Assembly: GCF_037200945.1 (NCBI RefSeq)
Contig: NZ_JBBCGP010000001.1
Location: 62,001-126,000 of the forward strand
DNA length: 64,000 nucleotides
Direction: 5' to 3'
DNA from: Methylovirgula sp.
Lineage (GTDB): Bacteria > Pseudomonadota > Alphaproteobacteria > Rhizobiales > Beijerinckiaceae
The notes under the pieces were generated by a model. That model did no database searches. It was not told the origin of the DNA and saw nothing but the letters and a program-made list of their open reading frames with translations. Numbering within the stretch: position 1 is the first letter of the stretch; every line of letters starts with the position of its first letter. The position numbers and the translations under genes were made by a program. This document shows, piece after piece, positions 42,654-53,472 of this stretch.

Positions 42654-45600
42654 TCACCAGCTATAGCGCACGCCGGCAGCGCCTCTGACCCCTTCACGGC
42701 GGCCGTTCCCAGTGTCGCCCACCGCCAGCTGGTAATCGGCATTGGCGTAGAGGCTGACGGCCGCGTTGAGTCGCATCGTCAAGCCCCCGCCGAATTGGAG
42801 ACGGTCCGCGGCTTCAGCCAGCGGCACTTGATCGACGCCCGAAAAGACAGTGGTCGCCTGCCCGCCCCAATCACGCCAGAAATTCGCTCGCAGATAGGGC
42901 TGCCATTCCTCGCCTTGTGAGGTCTCGAAGGTCCAGCGGCCACGCAGGCCAAGGCGGCCTGTGACGCCATCTGTCGTGCCGAGAGCCACTTCGCCGAATT
43001 CATCGTTCGCCGAATCGAAAGCGACACGTTGGCCGATGATCTGGCCCTGCGGCTCGATAACAAATCCCGGCCCGAAGACCGGCAATGCGATCGGATAGCC
43101 GCCCTCGAGAGAGCCGATCAGCCCATAGCCGCTGGTCTCGAGTGAAGCGAATTGCGTCCCGGCAGAACCATCGTAGCGGGTTCCCTGCACGATGGCATCG
43201 AGATACCAGCCTGTTGGACCGTAATGCGTCCAGTAGCCGCCGGCCGACCAGGCATTGAGATTGAGCGTGCCGGTATGTTCAAAAATATAACCCGTCGCCG
43301 CGGCATTAGTGACGATACCGGAGACATCCGCGTAAGCATTCGCATAACTGAAATAAAGGCCAGCGGCGTCGCGATGCCCAGGTGCGAAGGAACCGCGCCA
43401 GAGATCGAGGCCGGCCTGAAAGCCGAGAAATTGGCCAGTGGTACTCGGCGCGGCAAAAGCCCGGTAGCTGTTGTCGATGCTCTGGCCAAACACCCGCACC
43501 CATGTGGAGGGATGCCGGTCGCCAGCGGCGCAATCGATCGGGCGGCGCCGCTCTAATATCGGCTTATCCGCCACGTCGCCTGAGTCTGCACAGGGTTGGC
43601 TCTCATCCAGCAATGTATCGCCGATGCGATCGTCTAGCGTACCAAGAATGGTCAGGCCCAACTCCCGCGCGATGGGCTGCACCGCGCCATAGGTCGCAAT
43701 CTCCGGACCGATGATGGGATAAGTGCCGGGCGGCAAGGAACCCACGGGCGGCGGGTCCGGCGGAAGGTCAGTCTCCGGCGGAGAGGTCGGCGGCGGTGGC
43801 GGCTCGGGCGGCGGCGTGCCGGGCGGAACAGGCGTTAGCGGAACCTGTGGCACGACGAAACTCGAACGCAGGAACCAATCCTGCGGAACGCTGCCGTTGA
43901 TACCGCCCTGGAAAAGATAATAGTCAAAAGCGCCACCGCGCACTTCCTGCCCGCCCAGTGAGAACGACCCGGCCGCGGTGGTCGCGCCATTGAGGGCGGA
44001 GACGACTTGAATGCCGTTAGCCTGCGTTTCAGCGCCCGGACCGGTCGTGTTGGTAATGCCCAGAATCGTCGTGCCTGTCGCAGCACCGCCATTGATGACG
44101 ACCAGATCAGACGGCGCGCCGTCGGCGCCAAGATAGGTGTTGAGATCGATAGTTCCGTTGTCGCCGACATAATTGTTCGCGGTCAGCGTCTTGTAACTCG
44201 ATAGGAGCGTCGGATCGCCGGTCGGCGCAGTATAGTCGATCTCGCTATTCGCGTTCGTCAGATTGGTGACGTTGGAATTGCCAGTCATCGTCCAAGTCGT
44301 CGCGTTTTGAAGCGTGACATTGGCCGTGCTGCCGCCGGTGGTCGTCATCACACCGGCGAGCGTCGAACCGCTCGCATTCAGTGCCGTGGTGCCACCGCCC
44401 TGCGTCAGCAGCACGGTGCCGTTGTTGACCGTCGCCGTGACGCCGGCGAGCGCGATATTGGCAGTTGAGCCATTGACGTCGAAAGAATTGCCTTGAGTGG
44501 CGGCGACCGTCACATTTGTCAGGTTCAGCGTGTCAGCCGCGCCGCCGCCGGTGAAAGCAAAACCGTCGGAATTAGCACCCGTCGTTGTTACGCTGCCGCC
44601 GGTCATATTGATCGTGCCGCCGGTCCGCAGCAGCCCGCCCGGTGTGTTCAATCCGCCAGTGCTGATCGTGCTGGCGTTGGTCAAATTGACCGTGCCAATG
44701 GTATCGGCTTGGACGCCCGCGCCGGAAGCGCCAGTCGGCACGCTGATCGCGACTCCAGATGCGTTGATAACACTGCCGCCCCCCGTGGCCTGCAGCCCAA
44801 CTCGCCATTGCCACGACCGGAGACCGAGACACTGCCGCCGGTCATGTTGACGAGGGCGCCCCCCGCGGCTCGCACCCCCGTATCGAGATCGACCTGCGGC
44901 GGATTGTTCGGGTCTTCCACGACAACATTCGTGTTCGTCGTCGTGATCGTGCTGCTCGCACCGATGGCCTGAAGACCGAAATTCTGGCTGCCCTGGTCGA
45001 ACATGTTGACGGTTGAGTTGGTCAGTGTGATCGAGCCGCCGTTTGCTTGCGCGCCGATATCGATGCCGCCGACGGGATTGCCGGATTGGCCAACGTTGAT
45101 CGTCGTGCCATTTGCTGTGATTGAGCCACCGCTGGTCGCGGACAAGCCGAGGACCTGGCCACTGCCGCTGCCGAGTGTCATGCTTCCGCCGAGCAGGACG
45201 ATGCTGCCGTTCGTTTGCGCCAACGCTCCGGTGTCTTGGCCACCGGAAGGAAAGTTGAGGTTGATGTTGCTGGCCTCGATCAGGCCCGAAGTATCGGCCT
45301 CCAGGAAAACCGAGCCGCCGCCGCTCGATGTGGTGAAGGTCGATCCCGATCCGGTGATTGTTCCCGCACTGTTGACATCGAGATAAATCGCGCTGCCGGG
45401 GCCACTCGCTTGGACGACGGGCTTGGCCGTACCGCCGCTCGGCGTCGTGAAGACTGTCAGATTGCTGCCGCTGATCACACCGCCGCCTGTCGCGACGATC
45501 GACTGGGGCCCCGGCGGCGGAAAGAAGCCCGGCGCTTGCAGCACCTGACCGCTCGGGATCGTGCAAGACCCGGCGTTCAGGCTAACGGTGCTTGGCTGGC

Positions 45601-45766
45601 TCGACTGATTATTCGCGATTGCGCAAGTCTGCGCGGCCGCAGGTGATATAGCGACACCGACAAATCCCACGATAGCCACATACGGGTACAGCCCGAGATA
45701 TCGGCGGAACGCCGTGTCTTGCCGCGGATCAAGCCAGTACTTCGGATGGCGATACGAAGCGATCAT
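42654..45766 (-). pseudogene. Autotransporter (type V secretion) with a frameshift
   Basis: The gene starts at ATG 45766 with a signal region (YVAIVGFVGVAISPAAAQ). A passenger of short Gly/Thr/Ser-rich beta-helix units such as GGSITLTNSTVN runs in that frame until a stop near 44681. The same passenger continues in the -1 frame (GLQATGGGSVINASGVAISV), then a Pro-rich linker and a C-terminal autotransporter barrel ending GVRYSW. The switch point is at the CCC run 44796-44798 (GGG on the minus strand); adding one base there restores a single frame of about 1,037 aa. It may be a mutation, phase-variable slippage or a sequencing error. Confidence 0.75.
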
Positions 45767-46011
45767 GCACTTGGCCCTTGGGCTGCAAGCGAAAGCGTCA
45801 CGATCAAGCTGGTCTAAACCGTATCACGAATCGCTAACGCGATCGCGCAAATGCGAAGCAATCATCGAAGCGCTGAGCTTTGGCGCGTTCATTTTTCGAT
45901 AGTGCGACATTGTTGTCGCGGCGAATCCCACGCTTAGTGCGTATGATGCAACGGCACACACGAGCATTTTCGCAAACAATTTAATGCGCGAGAAATTTTG
46001 TTTCCGAATTC

Positions 46012-48489
46012 CTATGTCCCGCGCGGTTTTGCGCGAGTCGTTGGTGTTGCTTTGGCCGGATCGTCGGGCCAAAGATGGCGCAGGTAGCGGCCTTTCATAT
46101 CCGTTTTCACTGAAGTCCAAGAGCCGCGCCAGAAGCCCGGCAGATCGCGGGTGATCTGCACCGGCCGATGCGCCGGCGACAGCAATTCGAGCGTCAGCGG
46201 CACCTTGCCCTTGGCGAGCGACGGATGTTGGTCGAGGCCGTAGAATTCCTGCACGCGCGCCGAAACAAGCGGGCCATTTTCGGCAGCGTAATCGACGGCG
46301 ATGCGTGAACCGGCCGGCGTCTCGAAATGCGTTGGTGCCTCAGCCTCAAGCCGCTTTTGCATATCGTAAGGCAAAAGCGCGTGCAGAGCCGCTTCGAGAT
46401 CGGCGGTTTCGATGTCGCCAAGAGCCGCCTTGCCAGCCAGATATGGCCCAAGCCAATCTGCAGCACTTGCCTGCAACGCCGCGTCGGACAGGTCAGGCCA
46501 AGCCGCATCATTTTCATTCGTGCGCAGAAAGTTCACCCGATCACGCCATTGGCCGAGCGCTTTGCTCCACGGCAGGCGTGTAAAATGCGATTGCGCGATA
46601 CCTTCGGCGAGGCTGCGTGCGGCGTCCGGATGCTCGGCCGCGCTCAATGTCTGTTCGGCGAGAATCAAAGCGCCGAGACGACGCTGGCGACGCGCGACGA
46701 TCTTTTCGCGCACAGCATCATATTGCAAGTCATCGCGTGTCACGATGTCCGCTCCCGCGAGCGTTTCGATTTCGGCGAGTGTGAGCGGCGCGGCGAGAAG
46801 GATGCGCGCGGCCGCCGCGCGGCCGGAGATTTCGCCAACCGCGAGATAGGCCTCGCGGGCCAATGTATCGTGCGGTTCGAGCGCCGCAGCACGGCCATTC
46901 GCCATCAAAAATTCGCCCGGCTTGCCGCGCGCCTTGGCAATGCGATCCGGAAAGGCCGCGGCGAGATGGCGCCCCGCGTCTGTCGCCTCCGTGCGGCCCC
47001 CGTCCGCGTTGGCTTGCTTCATTAGGCTCCTGACGAGCTTGCGCGCATCGTCCGCGCGGCCGCCACGTTCGCGGCGAAAGCGCTCGATCCGGGCCACGAG
47101 GTCGGCCGCGGCGCCACCGAGATTGCGTTCGGTCAAAAGCACCGACACTTCTGCTGCAAGCTCCGCCTCGCCGCTCGCCTTGGCTTCGACCAGCATGCGA
47201 GCGAGGCGCGGCGGCAGCGCAATCGCGCGCATGGCGCGGCCCGCATCCGTCAAGGCGCCAGTTCCGTCAATCGCATCAAGAGACGCCAGCAAAGTCCGCG
47301 CCTCTTTGATCGCGGGCTCCGGCGGCGGATCGAGAAAGCGCAGATCCCGCGCCGGGTCGCGCGCGCCCCAGGCGGTGCAATCGAGCAGGAAGCCGCTCAG
47401 GTCGGAATTGAGAATCTCGGGCGCCGCAAACGCCTCAAGCGCGCCGTTCGCGGCCTCCTGCCAAAGCCGGTAGCAGATGCCCGGCGCCGTGCGTCCGGCA
47501 CGACCGCGCCGCTGATCGGCCGCGGCGCGGGAGACGCGCACGGTCTCTAATCTCGTCAGGCCGCGGTCCGGCTCGTAGCGCGGTACGCGGGCGAGGCCGG
47601 AGTCGATTACGACGCGCACGCCTTCGATCGTGAGAGAAGTTTCGGCAATCGAGGTTGCGAGCACGATCTTGCGGCGGCCGGGGGGTGTCGGCGTGATGGC
47701 GCGATCCTGCCCCGCTCGGTCGAGCGCAGCATAAAGCGGCGCGATCTCAATCGATGGGTCGCGGATCGCCTCGTCAAGCAGATTGGCCAACCGGGTGATT
47801 TCGCCCTGCCCCGGCAGAAAGACAAGGATCGAGCCGGATTCCTCGGCGAGCGCCTTGCGGATGGCGCGCAGGAGCGCGGGTTCGATCCGTTCTTGCGGAT
47901 CGCGACCGAGATAAATCGTCTCGACCGGAAAGGCGCGACCCTGCGCTTCGATCAATGGCACGTCAGCGCCGAGCAAGCGGCCGACGCGCGCGCCGTCGAG
48001 CGTTGCCGACATGACGAGAAGCCGCAGATCCGGCCGCAGATGCGTCTGCGTATCGAGCGCCAGCGCTAGACCGAAATCCGCGTCGAGCGAGCGCTCGTGA
48101 TATTCATCGAAGATCACCGCGCCGACGCCGGCGAGAGCTGGATCATCGAGGATCATGCGAGCAAACACGCCTTCGGTGACGACCTCAATCCGCGTTGCGG
48201 CGGAAGCGCGCGAGACCAGCCGCATGCGCAGGCCAATTGTTTCGCCGACGTTTTCGCCGAGCAAGGCCGCCATACGTTCGGCGGCCGCCCGCGCGGCGAG
48301 CCGCCGCGGCTCAAGCACGATAATCTTTTTATCGGCGGCCCAACCGCTTTCCCGCAGGGCGAGCGGGACGATGGTCGTCTTGCCGGCGCCCGGCGGCGCC
48401 ACGAGCACGGCGGACGCGTGATTGCGAAGCGCCGCCTCAATCTGCGGCAGAACCTCGAAAACCGGAAGCTTGGCTTCGGAACTTTGCAT
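46012..48489 (-). CDS. hrpB: ATP-dependent RNA helicase HrpB
   Basis: This is a DEAH-box helicase of 825 aa. Motifs: Walker A APPGAGKTT, DEYH (FDEYHERSLDADFG), SATLDGARV, STSIAETSLTI-type VATSIAETSLTIEGVRVVID and QRRGRAGRTAPGICYRL. The C-terminal HA2, OB-fold and HrpB-specific domains follow. I chose the ATG at 48489 because the alternative at 48540 is a TTG. HrpB is mostly a non-essential helicase of uncertain RNA role. It is divergent from kup with a 265 bp gap in which I see no definite site. The 3' end is followed by a 245 bp gap before the autotransporter gene, which may code a 47-aa peptide at 45824-45967 (weak). Confidence 0.95.
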   Translation of the reverse strand: MQSSEAKLPVFEVLPQIEAALRNHASAVLVAPPGAGKTTIVPLALRESGWAADKKIIVLEPRRLAARAAAERMAALLGENVGETIGLRMRLVSRASAATRIEVVTEGVFARMILDDPALAGVGAVIFDEYHERSLDADFGLALALDTQTHLRPDLRLLVMSATLDGARVGRLLGADVPLIEAQGRAFPVETIYLGRDPQERIEPALLRAIRKALAEESGSILVFLPGQGEITRLANLLDEAIRDPSIEIAPLYAALDRAGQDRAITPTPPGRRKIVLATSIAETSLTIEGVRVVIDSGLARVPRYEPDRGLTRLETVRVSRAAADQRRGRAGRTAPGICYRLWQEAANGALEAFAAPEILNSDLSGFLLDCTAWGARDPARDLRFLDPPPEPAIKEARTLLASLDAIDGTGALTDAGRAMRAIALPPRLARMLVEAKASGEAELAAEVSVLLTERNLGGAAADLVARIERFRRERGGRADDARKLVRSLMKQANADGGRTEATDAGRHLAAAFPDRIAKARGKPGEFLMANGRAAALEPHDTLAREAYLAVGEISGRAAAARILLAAPLTLAEIETLAGADIVTRDDLQYDAVREKIVARRQRRLGALILAEQTLSAAEHPDAARSLAEGIAQSHFTRLPWSKALGQWRDRVNFLRTNENDAAWPDLSDAALQASAADWLGPYLAGKAALGDIETADLEAALHALLPYDMQKRLEAEAPTHFETPAGSRIAVDYAAENGPLVSARVQEFYGLDQHPSLAKGKVPLTLELLSPAHRPVQITRDLPGFWRGSWTSVKTDMKGRYLRHLWPDDPAKATPTTRAKPRGT

Positions 48490-48754
48490 CCCCCTGAATT
48501 GGCAGGCGATGCGCCAACGGGCAAGCTCCAACGGTTCCAAAGGCTGGAAGCCAAACGTGGACCATTTACAACGCGAAAGCAGTTGATGATGCTTGTTTGG
48601 GCGATTGAGGACGATTCCGCTTCTCGCGGCCGGGGGAAAACGCTATATGCCGCCGCCGACCGCGCTCAACCAACCGGTCGCTCCGCCGTTTGGCATCCGA
48701 CTTGCCCCTATCCGGGTAACGTCATGCCAGCGTCCGGATTGAGGGCTTTTTTGA

Positions 48755-50689
48755 ATGGTAGCGACCGCGCAAGACAAGGCCGCCAGCTCGGCCGACTGCG
48801 GGCCAATCGTTCCCAACAGCGGACAGTCTGATCATAAGAGCGGGATCTTCGGCCTAGCCGTCGGTTCCATCGGTGTGGTCTATGGCGACATCGGCACGAG
48901 CCCGCTCTATGCGCTGCGTGAATCCGTTAAACACGGCAATGCCGCCCATCGGATCACTGAGCAGAGCGTGACCGGCACCGTCTCTCTGCTGCTCTGGGCG
49001 CTGTTTTTCACCGTCACGGCCAAATATGTGCTGTTCCTCATGCGGGCCGACAACAAGGGCGAAGGCGGCACGCTCTCGTTGATGGCGCTGGCGCAAACGG
49101 CTTTCGGCCGCCGCGCCGCGCCAATTTTCTTTCTGGGTGTCGCGGGCGCGGCGCTCTTTTCGGGTGATGCGATCATCACGCCGGCGATTTCGGTTCTGTC
49201 CGCGCTTGAAGGTCTGAACGTCGCGACGCCTGTTTTCAGCGACTATGTTCTACCGCTGACGATTGTCGTGCTGATTTCCATCTTTGCCGTCCAGCGGCAC
49301 GGTACGGCGCGCGTCGCCACCTTCTTCGGCCCGATGATGGTGATCTTTTTTATCGTCATCGGATTCCTCGGCGCCATACACATCCCCGACGCGCCGCGGA
49401 TTCTGATCGCTTTCGATCCTCTAGTCGGCATCGCCTTTTTGTTCGGCCACGGCCTCGTCGGCTTTATCGTTCTCGGGTCAGTCTTTCTTGCGGTCACTGG
49501 CGCGGAAGCGCTTTATGCCGACATGGGCCATTTCGGCCGCAAACCAATTCAGCTCGCGTGGCTGTTCTTCGTTCTGCCCGCGCTCACCTTGAACTACCTT
49601 GGCCAGGGCGCACTGGTGCTCGCCAATCATGCGGCAGTCGAAAATCCATTTTATCTGTTGGCGCCGCATTGGGCGCTTCTGCCGCTGGTGATCATGGCGA
49701 CGATTGCAACCGTCATCGCCAGCCAGGCGGTCATCACCGGCGCCTTCTCGCTGACGCGGCAGGCAATTCAGCTCGGCCTGCTGCCGCGCATGGATGTCCA
49801 GCACAAGTCCGCGACGCAGGAAGGCCAGATCTTCATCCCGAAGGTCAACCGCATCCTGCTGATTGGCGTGCTTCTCCTAGTCGTCCTGTTCAAGAAATCC
49901 GACTCTTTAGCCTCAGCCTATGGCATTGCCGTTTCGGGTACGATGGTTGTGACGACGGCGCTTGCCTTCGTCGTCGTCTGGCGGATGTGGAAGTGGCCGC
50001 TCTGGGGCGCAATCGCCTTCGTGTCGATCTTCCTCCTGGTCGATTTCACCTTCTTCGCCGCCAATCTCGTGAAGGTTGTCGACGGCGGATGGGTGCCGTT
50101 GAGCATCGCCGGCTGTTCGATGCTCGCGATGTGGACTTTCGTGCGCGGCAATGCGCTGCTCGCGGAGAAGATGCAACGCGATTCGATCCCGCTGAAGGAA
50201 TTGATCCCGATGCTGGAAAAATCGAAACCGACGCGCGTGCCCGGAACCGCGATCTTCCTGACCAATCAGTTGACATCCGCGCCTTCGGCGCTTCTGCACA
50301 ACATCAAGCATAATAAGGTGCTGCACGAGCACGTCTGGCTCATGTCGGTACGCACGGAAGACACGCCGCGCGTGCCAGCCGCCAACCGCTACGAAATCCA
50401 TAAATTGTCGCCGGACTTCACCACCGTCACCGTGCATTTCGGCTATATGGAAAGTCCGCGTATTCCGGCCGCTCTGGCGCTACTGCGCAAGTCCGGCCAC
50501 AAATTCGATATCATGACGACGTCGTTCTTCTTGGGGCGGCGCACCATCAAGGCCTCACCCAATTCCGGCATGCCGGGCTGGCAGGACAATCTTTTCATCG
50601 CCCTCTCCCGGCAGGCGATCGACGCGACCGAATTCTTCTCGATTCCGTCGGACCGCGTCGTCGAACTCGGTGCGCAAGTCACGATCTGA
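48755..50689 (+). CDS. kup: Low-affinity potassium uptake transporter Kup
   Basis: This is a KUP/HAK/KT family K+ importer, probably H+-coupled, of 644 aa, with about 12 membrane helices followed by a cytoplasmic C-terminal domain. The opening GSIGVVYGDIGTSPLYALRE, the ion-pathway segment FLAVTGAEALYADMGHFG and IASQAVITGAFSLTRQAIQL are characteristic. In enteric bacteria EIIA-Ntr affects K+ uptake systems, so the presence of ptsN in the same window is suggestive but not adjacent. A 16-bp tandem duplication covers its stop codon. Confidence 0.95.
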   Translation: MVATAQDKAASSADCGPIVPNSGQSDHKSGIFGLAVGSIGVVYGDIGTSPLYALRESVKHGNAAHRITEQSVTGTVSLLLWALFFTVTAKYVLFLMRADNKGEGGTLSLMALAQTAFGRRAAPIFFLGVAGAALFSGDAIITPAISVLSALEGLNVATPVFSDYVLPLTIVVLISIFAVQRHGTARVATFFGPMMVIFFIVIGFLGAIHIPDAPRILIAFDPLVGIAFLFGHGLVGFIVLGSVFLAVTGAEALYADMGHFGRKPIQLAWLFFVLPALTLNYLGQGALVLANHAAVENPFYLLAPHWALLPLVIMATIATVIASQAVITGAFSLTRQAIQLGLLPRMDVQHKSATQEGQIFIPKVNRILLIGVLLLVVLFKKSDSLASAYGIAVSGTMVVTTALAFVVVWRMWKWPLWGAIAFVSIFLLVDFTFFAANLVKVVDGGWVPLSIAGCSMLAMWTFVRGNALLAEKMQRDSIPLKELIPMLEKSKPTRVPGTAIFLTNQLTSAPSALLHNIKHNKVLHEHVWLMSVRTEDTPRVPAANRYEIHKLSPDFTTVTVHFGYMESPRIPAALALLRKSGHKFDIMTTSFFLGRRTIKASPNSGMPGWQDNLFIALSRQAIDATEFFSIPSDRVVELGAQVTI

Positions 50690-50706
50690 TCAAGTCACGA
50701 TCTGAC
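50675..50706 (+). repeat. 16-bp tandem duplication at the kup stop codon
   Basis: CAAGTCACGATCTGAT (50675-50690) is followed directly by CAAGTCACGATCTGAC (50691-50706). The TGA of kup lies in the first unit and the second repeats it in a different frame. This looks like a recent duplication at the 3' end of kup, without an effect on the protein. Confidence 0.85.
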
Positions 50707-50775
50707 GCTGCGTTAAACTCTGCATATCTCTTCCGCGCCCGTGCATCGGCGCCAGGGCTTTGCTAAGCTCCGCCC

Positions 50776-53463
50776 ATGCAGAAGCGCATCATCATCGATC
50801 CCGCACCCGCCGGCAAGATCACGCCGATGATGGTGCAGTTTATCGAGATCAAGGCCGCCAATCCGGACTGCCTGCTGTTCTACCGGATGGGCGATTTCTA
50901 CGAGATGTTCTTCGAGGATGCGGAGGTCGCTTCGCGCGCGCTCGGCATCGTGCTGACGCATCGAGGCAAGCATCTCGGCCGCGATATTCCGATGTGCGGC
51001 GTGCCGATCCACCGCTCCGACGAATATCTTGCCCGCCTGATCGCGCTGGGCCATCGGGTGGCAGTCTGCGAGCAGACGGAAGATCCCGCCGAAGCCAGAA
51101 AGCGCGGCAACCAGGCCGTCGTTCGCCGTGCTGTCACCCGTCTTGTCACGCCCGGCACGATCACTGAGGAAAGCCTGCTCGATCCGGCGCGGGCCAATTG
51201 CCTGCTCGCCATCGTCGGATTGCGCGACGCCAACGCAACGTTCGGCATCGCCAGCGTCGATATTTCGACGGGCGCGTTCGCGGTGACGGAAGTTGCCGCC
51301 CCAGCCCTCAGCGCCGAGATCGCACGCCTCGATGCTTCGGAGATCGTCGCGCCGGAGGTGCTTTGTGGCGATGCCGATTTCTCGCGTCTCGTCACCGACA
51401 TGCGCATTCCACTTTCGCCGGTCGGTGGCGCGCATGACGATCCCGCCACCGCAGCCCGGCGGCTGGAGGATTATTTCGGCCTCGCGACGCTCGACGGTCT
51501 CGGCAATTTTTCGCCGACAGAGCGGCTCGCGGCCGCGCTGGCGATTTTCTACATCGAACGCACGCAGCGCGGCGCCCGCCCCGCTCTGAGCCTGCCGAGC
51601 CGGATGCGCTTCGATGCGCATATGGAGATCGATGCCGCCACCCGCGCCAATCTCGAATTGACGCGGACGCTCTCCGGCCACCGCGATGGCGCGTTGCTTG
51701 AGGCCATCGACCGGACCGTGACGCCGGGCGGCGGCCGGCTTCTCGCCGAGCGGCTGGCGGGCCCGCTCACGGATGTCGATGCGATCCAGCGCAGGCTCGA
51801 TGCCGTTGCGTTCCTCCGCGATGATCGCGGCCTGCGTGACGATCTGCGCGTCTGCCTGAAATCTGCGCCCGATCTGCCGCGGCCGCTGTCGCGGCTCGCC
51901 CTGCAACGCAGCGGGCCGCGAGACCTTGCAGCCATCCGCGATGCCCTGCAAGCTGCCCAAACTATTTCAGCGCGTCTGCAGGCGATCGAAGGCTTGCCGG
52001 ATGATCTGCGCGAGATTGCTGAAAATGCGTCGCGCGCCGATCCAGCGATCGCGGCGCATCTTGCTGAGACACTTGCCGACGAATTGCCGCTGAAGGCGCG
52101 TGACGGCAATTTCATCCAGCGCGGCTACGATGCCGAGCTCGACGAATTGCGCGGGTTGCGTGACGAGAGCCGGCGGATCATCGCCGAATTGCAGGCGCGC
52201 TATGCGGCGCTGGCGGAAACCAAACAACTGAAACTCAAGCACAATAATTTTCTCGGCTTCTTTATCGAAGTCCCGCAAGCACAGGGCGAGAAGCTTCTCA
52301 AGCCACCGTTCAACACGACCTTCGTGCATCGGCAGACGATGACCGACGCAATGCGCTTTTCGACAACGGAGCTTGCCGAACTCGAAGCCAAAATGTCATC
52401 CGCGGCCGATCGGGCTCTGGCACGCGAATTGGGAATTTTCGACAAGCTCAGTGCGCAAATTCTGGACGCCGAACCCGTGCTCAAAGCCGTGGCCGAGGCG
52501 CTCGCAACGCTGGACGTCGCGGCGGCGCTGGCCGATCTCGCCGAATTGCGCGGCTGGACCCGGCCGGAGATCGATACTTCACTCAATTTCGTCATCGAAG
52601 CCGGACGCCACCCCGTTGTCGAAGCCGCGCTTGCACGCGAGGGCAAGCCTTTCGTCGCCAATGATTGCAATCTTTCCGGTTCCGGAAGCGCGCCGGGCGT
52701 CATTGCCGTGATCACCGGCCCGAACATGGCCGGCAAATCGACCTATCTGCGGCAGAACGCACTAATCGCCGCGCTGGCGCAGATGGGCTCGTTCGTTCCG
52801 GCAAAGCATTGCAAGATCGGCATTGTCGACCGCCTCTTTTCACGCGTCGGCGCGGCCGACGATCTTGCCCGCGGCCGCTCGACCTTCATGGTCGAAATGG
52901 TCGAAACAGCGGCGATCCTCAATCAAGCGACGGAACGCTCGCTCGTCATTCTCGATGAGATCGGGCGCGGCACAGCAACTTTCGACGGCCTTGCGATTGC
53001 CTGGGCGGTGATGGAGCAATTGCACGGCAAGAACAAATCACGCGCGCTGTTCGCGACGCATTTTCACGAATTGACGCATCTTGCCAAACAGCTTTCGCGT
53101 GTCGTCAATCTGACCATGCGCGTTGCCGATTGGAAGGGCGATGTCGTCTTCCTGCATGAGATCATCGCGGGCGCGGCGGATCGTTCCTATGGCATTCAAG
53201 TGGCGAAGCTCGCGGGTCTGCCATCCGCCGTCGTGAAGCGTGCGCAAACGCTTCTCGCTGAATTCGAGGCCGGCGACCGCCGCAAGACAGTCAAGCCGAT
53301 TGCCGACCTGCCGCTCTTCGCCGCGGCGCCGCCCCCACCTCCGGTGCCCGTGCCGAGCGAAGTCGAAGAGGCGCTCGATGCAATCGAACCCGATGAGCTT
53401 TCGCCGCGCGACGCCCAGGCAGCACTCTACAAATTGAAAGCATTGCTGAAGAAGGCGGAATGA
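50776..53463 (+). CDS. mutS: DNA mismatch repair protein MutS
   Basis: This protein recognises base mismatches and small loops and recruits MutL. The mismatch-binding motif is CLLFYRMGDFYEMFFEDA with the Phe-x-Glu signature, and the ATPase domain has Walker A ITGPNMAGKSTYLRQNALIA (about residue 645-665), Walker B SLVILDEIGRGTATFDGLA and ATHFHELT. It is 895 aa, the normal length. It starts 86 bp after kup and converges on hrcA with a 9-bp gap. mutL is not in this window. Confidence 0.97.
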   Translation: MQKRIIIDPAPAGKITPMMVQFIEIKAANPDCLLFYRMGDFYEMFFEDAEVASRALGIVLTHRGKHLGRDIPMCGVPIHRSDEYLARLIALGHRVAVCEQTEDPAEARKRGNQAVVRRAVTRLVTPGTITEESLLDPARANCLLAIVGLRDANATFGIASVDISTGAFAVTEVAAPALSAEIARLDASEIVAPEVLCGDADFSRLVTDMRIPLSPVGGAHDDPATAARRLEDYFGLATLDGLGNFSPTERLAAALAIFYIERTQRGARPALSLPSRMRFDAHMEIDAATRANLELTRTLSGHRDGALLEAIDRTVTPGGGRLLAERLAGPLTDVDAIQRRLDAVAFLRDDRGLRDDLRVCLKSAPDLPRPLSRLALQRSGPRDLAAIRDALQAAQTISARLQAIEGLPDDLREIAENASRADPAIAAHLAETLADELPLKARDGNFIQRGYDAELDELRGLRDESRRIIAELQARYAALAETKQLKLKHNNFLGFFIEVPQAQGEKLLKPPFNTTFVHRQTMTDAMRFSTTELAELEAKMSSAADRALARELGIFDKLSAQILDAEPVLKAVAEALATLDVAAALADLAELRGWTRPEIDTSLNFVIEAGRHPVVEAALAREGKPFVANDCNLSGSGSAPGVIAVITGPNMAGKSTYLRQNALIAALAQMGSFVPAKHCKIGIVDRLFSRVGAADDLARGRSTFMVEMVETAAILNQATERSLVILDEIGRGTATFDGLAIAWAVMEQLHGKNKSRALFATHFHELTHLAKQLSRVVNLTMRVADWKGDVVFLHEIIAGAADRSYGIQVAKLAGLPSAVVKRAQTLLAEFEAGDRRKTVKPIADLPLFAAAPPPPPVPVPSEVEEALDAIEPDELSPRDAQAALYKLKALLKKAE

Positions 53464-53472
53464 AAGTCGCGC

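Noticed and set aside
44780..44830. Programmed -1 frameshift in the autotransporter
   Set aside because: The switch point has no X XXY YYZ slippery heptamer and no obvious pseudoknot; a mutation or sequencing error is simpler.
45824..45967. 47-aa hydrophobic peptide between the autotransporter and hrpB genes
   Set aside because: It has a plausible membrane helix but no ribosome site and lies inside a longer unremarkable frame overlapping hrpB; support is too weak to list as a gene.
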